This document shows positions 48,601-54,600 of a stretch of DNA of 64,000 nucleotides, in pieces. The position numbers and the translations under genes were made by a program. Every line of letters starts with the position of its first letter. The first letter of the stretch is position 1. The stretch lies in contig NC_062218.1 in the NCBI RefSeq assembly GCF_902686445.1, positions 558,001 to 622,000 of the forward strand, written 5' to 3'. This DNA comes from Sciurus carolinensis (lineage: Eukaryota; Chordata; Mammalia; Rodentia; Sciuridae). Below the pieces are notes generated by a model. The model had not been told where the DNA came from. It saw nothing but the letters and a program-made list of their open reading frames with translations, and searched no databases.

Positions 48601-51600
48601 CTTTGCTGACTTCCATTGTTGTTTTTCATTTCCTCCTTACGGAATATTTTGTTGAGAATGTACTGTAGTGCAGATTTCTATTTGTAAATTCTTTTAACTT
48701 TTGTTTATGATGGAAAAATTTTATTTCATCTTCAAATCTGAAGGTTAGTTTTGCTGGGTATAGGATTCTTGGTTGGCAACCATGTTCTTTCAGAGCTTGA
48801 AAAATCTTGTTCCAGGCCCTTCTAGCTTTTAGAGTCTGGGTTGAGAAGTCAGCTGCTATCCGTATTGGTCTCCCCCTATATGTAATCTGATGCTTTTCTC
48901 TCGTGGCCTTCAAAATCCTATTTTTATTTTGAATGTTAGGCATTTTCATTATAATGTGCCTTGGTGTGGATCTGTTGTGATTTTGTGCATTTGGTGTTCT
49001 GTAAGCCTCTTGAATTTGATTTTCCATTTCATTCTTCAGGTTTGGGAACTTTTCTGATATTACTTCATTGAATAGATTGTTCATTCCTTTGGTTTGTATC
49101 TCTGTGCCTTCCTCAATCCTGATAATTCTTAAATTTGGTCTTTTCATGATGTTCCCTAGTTCTTGGAGATTCTGCTCATGTTTTCTTACCATCTTCTCTG
49201 TTTGGGCAACTTTATTTTCAAGATTAAATATTTTATCTTCGTTGTCTGAGGTTCTGTCTTCCAAATGGTCTAATCTGTTGGTGATGCTTTCCATTGAGTT
49301 TTTTATTTGGTTTATTGTTTCCTTCATTTCACAGATTTCCGTTTGTTTTTTCTTGAGAATCTCTATCTCTTTGTTGAAATGATCTTTTGCTTCCTGCAGG
49401 TGCTCTTTCAGCTTATTGGTATTATCATTCATTGCCTGCATTTGCTCTCTTATCTCATCCTTTGCTAAGCGAATCATCTTAATCATTTATAATCTGAAGT
49501 CCTTTTCTGACATTTCTTCTAACATACTGTCACTGAATTCTATTAATATAGAATCTAGATTTGTTTGGATCATTTTCTTCCCTTGTTTTTTCATGTTGTT
49601 CATGTATCTTCCCCTCTAGCAGTGCAGATCTGGGGTATTGCAGATGTCCCCCTATAGGCTTATAGTGGCCCTATAGGTTTCCAAAACCCTTTCTTTAAGG
49701 GGAGATCAATATTAGCAGTGCCCAATTCAGACACTATGTAATCCTAGACCAAATAGCCCCTATGAGGACAATAACAAAATTGTCATAATAAACAGGATGA
49801 GTTCAATTATTATCTTCAATAAAACAAACAGATTTGCAATAAGGTCTGCACTTTCTAATGGAGGACAAAGAGGATGTGGAGGGGTGTAGGATGTAGCTGT
49901 TAATGGGATAAGAACAGAATATATAGAAGTTCTAGATAATAGAGTGAGAGTGTAATCAAAAGAAGTTGGTTGTTAGCATGTGAAAAGGTAGAAAGAGACT
50001 CTGAGGAAAGAGGTAAACAAAAGGAAAATAGAGTGAGAAAAGTAAAGAAATAAAAACTTAACATTTTTCAAGAAGGAGAAAAAAAATCTACACTCTACCA
50101 GTCACATAGTATTCAAACCTCCCAGTCATCAGTAGCCTGATGCATGAGAGGTACCTGACAATGAGCTTCAAGTCTCCCACCTAACGATGGGAGATACGGC
50201 TTCCAGGACTATCCAAGATGGCCGCTCTGGCTTCCAAATGTGTTGGCAAATGGGGAGCTGCAGCTCAGGGTGTGGGCGTGGTCGGCTGGAGGTCTTGGAG
50301 GTGGGGTGTGGTTGGTCAGGCAGGGGTCCTGGAGGTGGGATGCAATCAGTCCGTCCGGGGGTCCTGGTGATAGGGCACAGTCAGTTGGTCTGGGGGTCCT
50401 GGTGGTGGGGAGCAGTCAGTGGATGTGAGGGCCCCGTAGGCAGGGAGTGATGGGTCGGGCTGAGGGATCCTGGAGACGGGGCTCAGTCAGTCCAGCCAGG
50501 GGTCCTATGGGGGCCTGGCTGTTGTCTCAAAATGGCGGCAGCCACATGTAACCAAACCTGCAGCTATTGTAACAGTGAACTTCCAGGCAACAGCAGGCAG
50601 CTGGCGCTCCACTGGCAGTCTACGGTCAGTTTGCGGACTGGTGTCAGACGATCGGGAGGTGAATCTCGGGTGGTGGTTGATGGATAGGTGAAAGGCAGGC
50701 GATGGACAGGCAAGAGGCAAGCAAATGGCGGATGATAGGCGCCTGACAGTGAGCAATCTGCAGTCTAAAAGTAGTTGATATGCTGGCAGACTGTAGGTGA
50801 TTGCAGTAGACAAATGGGGTAAACAGCAGGAGATCAATAAGCAGCAAAAACTGCCTCACCAAGAAACAGATATCCTCTGCTTGAAACTTGAGTTACGGAA
50901 TGACAAGGAATGCAGCCTCCCTCTAGTCTGCCATCTTAGATCTCCCTCTTGGAAATCTTGGTGGAAGACTCCATGACCCCCTAACTCCAGCATCCTGTAT
51001 CCCTGTAGAACCAGCACCACGTGGTTGACGCCAAGGTCTGCCGCCATCTGGAGCAGTAGCCAAGCCTCCAGGGCCCCTGGCTGCAGCAACCTCTAGGGTC
51101 TGGGTGGCTGAGCATGTTGAAAAACCTTCCTAGGCCCCCTTGTGCAAGAAGGGTGCCCACTGACCTCTTTTCAAGAGAATTTTCACCTTTACTCCCTTGA
51201 GCTTGAGGTGGGTGTGGTCTTGCCAGCTCCTGAGATGCCCTCAAGCCACCTTCCGTGTTGTCTCTGGGCAAAGTCTTTAGCATTTCTGTAGTGGCAGAGA
51301 CGTTTTGAAAAGCTGCGACTTCCTTAGCCCCAGTTTTACTCCTGCCTTCGAGTCCAAGTTTTCCAAATCTTTCTTCTCTGCTTTCTTGATTATCACAGTA
51401 AGTTTGGCTAAAAGTCACCAACAATATCCATGCCACCATTTGAATGCTATGTTGTCTAGATACTTCTTCTGCCAGATTAAGAAGTCCATTGCTTCTAAAA
51501 TCAGCCTCAGAGAAAGTCTCAGGACACAAAGTGCAGACGACTTCTCAGTCAGAGCATAACAAGAATGGGCTCTACTCCAAAGTCCAACAGTGTCCCTTTC

Positions 51601-54600
51601 TTTGAAACCTCATGAGCCCTGTCTTCACTGTTCATGGTCCTGTTGGCTTTCTGGTCTTCTGAGCTGCCACCAGAATTGGCCCTTAAACTCTGTTTACAAC
51701 AATCTAAAGCATTTCCAGCTTGTACTGCTAATCATTTCAAAATTCCTCCCATCAGTTCCAAAAAGCTCCAGCAATGACCCCACTTCTTGGTACCAATGTC
51801 TGCTTTAGTCAGCTTTTTCGCTGCTGCCACTGAAAGATCCGACCACAACAACTGTGGAGGAGGAAAGGTTTATTTGGGGGCTCATGGTGTCAGATGTCTC
51901 AGTCCATAGACAGCAGGCTCCATTTCTCAGGGCTCAAGTGAGTCTGAATGTCATGGCAGAAGAGTGTGGAGGAGGGAAGTAGCTCACACGATCAGGAAGC
52001 AGGGTCTCCACTCGCCAGATACAAACATGCACCCAAAGCCACGCTCCCAGAGCCCACCTCCCAGTTACACTCAGGTAATCCCACAGGCGGTTGACTCACT
52101 GACTGGGTTAAGGCTTTCACAACCCAGTCATTTCTCCTCCAAAACCTTACGTTGTCTCACGTGTGAACTTTTGGGGGACGCCTCACGTCCAAACCATAAC
52201 AATGGAGTAAAAATGAGAAGAAGAATGAAAGATACAAAATGTCTTAATGAGAAACAAAGTGCTTCCACTGAGGTGGCGGAATCTGTTGGCAGGGGGGGAT
52301 AGTTGTTCTTTATGTTTATTCTTGAGCTCTGAAACCCTTGGGTCAAGGATTGGGGCTCGTCAAGTGTCTTTGTGTTCCTCATCCAGCCGGCAGCCATCGT
52401 GGGTGCTGACAAGCTGTGTACTCCCACAGTGAGGTGGTGCGGAGCGCTCGATTGGAAGCTCCCCAAGTTGGAGTCTAGTCTCGTCTGAGCTCCGGAACTC
52501 CGGCAGTGGGTGTCTGAGATTCGATCATGCCTCCTGTTGCTGGGGCGTTGCTGTCTCTGCTGGAGGTCTGGATCTCCGGGGCCTCTGGTTGCGGACACTC
52601 TTAGGGCTTAGGAACTCCCCCTCCACGGTTTCACCTTCACCCTCTGAATGCGGGTCGAAGGCTCGGCCCTGGACTGCAGATGCTTCTTCCCAGGTGCTAC
52701 GCCGTGCAGAGCCGCTCTCCTTCTGTCCCGAGCCTGAGCCCCGGCACAGTGCCCTGCCCCGTTCCAGTCGCCCTCGGGGTCCTAACAGGCATCTGCTGGT
52801 CCACTGGCAGCTTCCTCTGTGAGTCCCCGATCTGTCTCTGCTCACTGTGCGGCACTCAAATGGCCGTGCAGGTCATCAGCTCCCACAGACACGCACCCAC
52901 AGCAGAGGGTGTGAAGGGCGGCCTCCCTGTTCCACAGGCCAGTGTTTTTGGAAAGTGTCTTGATCTGCCAGGGCTTCCTCTCTCCCTGCTGTGTCCCCCG
53001 TGCTCTCAGCAGCCACACTGGTGCGTCTCTAGTGTGCCATTACCTCGTGTTGCAGTTTCAGACTTGGTGAGTCTCCGGTCTCTCGTGCTGCCCTAAGTGT
53101 CCGTGGTCCTCGTGAGGAGCGGTCTGCCGCTTGTCAAGTCTGGTGCTCAGGAGCAGCTGTGACCCTGACCTTCCCTCCTAAGGCCTAGTGCTTGCAGTGA
53201 CCTGCCCTCCCATGTCTCCTTCACAGCCGTCTCCCAGACCACACTCAGTCGCTCCTCCTGGGAAGAGGGCTGTGCTGGAGTGGGCTCTCCTGGAAGCGCT
53301 TCTGGACCTGGTGGACAGGCACTGGAGTGGCTGCAGGTCCCTGCATGGTGACCAGGACTTCCTCGGTGAGTCTACAAGTGCAGTGGTCTCCACTCCAGGC
53401 AGCACCTCCTGGCAGGTGCTGCTGACCCGCCAGTTGTGTCCTCTGCGTACACACCATGTGGGTCTCTGGAGAATGTCAGGTCATCCCAGTGCTAGGCCAG
53501 CGACGTCCTCCGGTGAGTAGGATGTGATCCCACTGTGGCCTCCCTACGGCCTGCTTCTCTGCGTAGCTGGGGCTGTTGGGAAGCACCGGCAGGTCTGTGG
53601 CTGTGCTCTGATTTCCCTGTCTCCACGTGGGGGTTTGCAGGTGGGAATCAGCTTCCACCTTCTCCAGAATGTCTTGTGTGTTTGGTTGGGCACAAGTCTG
53701 GGTTTGCAGAGCGTCTGGTAGAAATGACGTGGGGCCAGCAGAGCCCCTCCCTAGAGAGGGCTGGGTCTGTCTGCTTCTCTGAACTGGCGACCATGTGGGA
53801 GTGTGCAGGGGCCTCCCGCCGCTCAAGCAGCAACCTTCTCCCTCTCGCAGCCCAGGCTGCCTGTTAGTGTCCTGCCAGGCTTGCTGGGCAGGTCCTGGAC
53901 AGCACTCTGAGCTGCCTCCACTGCACCCACTGGGGCTTCAGTGCCTCCTCTGTGTCGTCGTGCCTCTCAGCTCCTCCTGGGTCAGGGTGCCCTGAAGGGC
54001 TGCAGCCCCCGGGCCCTGACCCCTGCCTCCGCACCCTCTTCCTGTGGCTGCTGCCCGTGGACCGCCAGGCTCTTTGCAGGATGAGCCTCCCCAGCACTCA
54101 CCACATTGCTGCAGACGTGGCTGCCGGTATTTGCAGTCTCGACTTGCAAGTTGCCTTTTCCCTAGAATACACACTGTTGAGAATCAGCCTCACGTCGACA
54201 CTCCCAGGCAAGCTGGCCTTGAGGCCCTGCTGTCCCCTGTGCCTCTGCATGTTCTCAGGACACATGGACCCCTGTTGGCATGTTCTGTTTGGGCCCGCCC
54301 TTCAGCTGTAAATGCTGTAATAGAATTTCCTTTTTACTGCAGCTCAGGCGAGGCACATTTTGTCGTCTGTTCAAGAGTTTGCAGCAGCTCAGGACAGTTC
54401 AGAACCTGGGAATGAAGAAATTAGCTACCTGGCCCTTGAAAACAAATCCCTGCATAACCGCCTTGCTGAGCACCAGCAGCAGTACACCACAGCACTGAGC
54501 GAGGTGACGTCGGAGCTCAGCAGCACGCGCAGAGAGATGGTGCGCACTGCCCCTGTGCGGGAGGATGGAGGCAGGAATCTGGAGCTTGTTCATGGCCCCA

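Larger units (their letters stand above)
44464..50947 (-). mobile_element. Full-length L1, minus strand, nested in the MaLR element
   Basis: About 6.5 kb, from a complementary poly(A) (T-run 44464-44475) to a complete 5' UTR. The 5' end carries 'agatctaagatggcagactag', including the YY1-type AAGATGGC typical of L1 promoters. Short tandem units occur in the 5' UTR (about 50270-50520). ORF1 has one in-frame stop; ORF2 has several frame changes. Matching 12-bp target duplications flank it. It lies antisense to CEP72, as most intronic L1s do. It is no longer autonomous. Confidence 0.96.
43496..52201 (-). mobile_element. MaLR (ERVL-type) retroelement, minus strand, split by an L1
   Basis: Two LTRs of the same family flank an internal region in matching orientation: the 3' LTR at low and the 5' LTR at high coordinates. 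Next to the 5' LTR is a tRNA-Leu-type primer-binding-like stretch (complement of 51781-51796). Next to the 3' LTR is a purine tract (complement of about 43896-43915). Without the L1 the element is about 2.2 kb, the usual MaLR size. The internal open frame is decayed and non-functional. A clean 5-bp host duplication was not seen. Confidence 0.82.

Noticed and set aside
50981..51529. 182-codon minus-strand frame as a separate gene
   Set aside because: It lies within the internal region of the MaLR element and is a decayed remnant interrupted by an L1.
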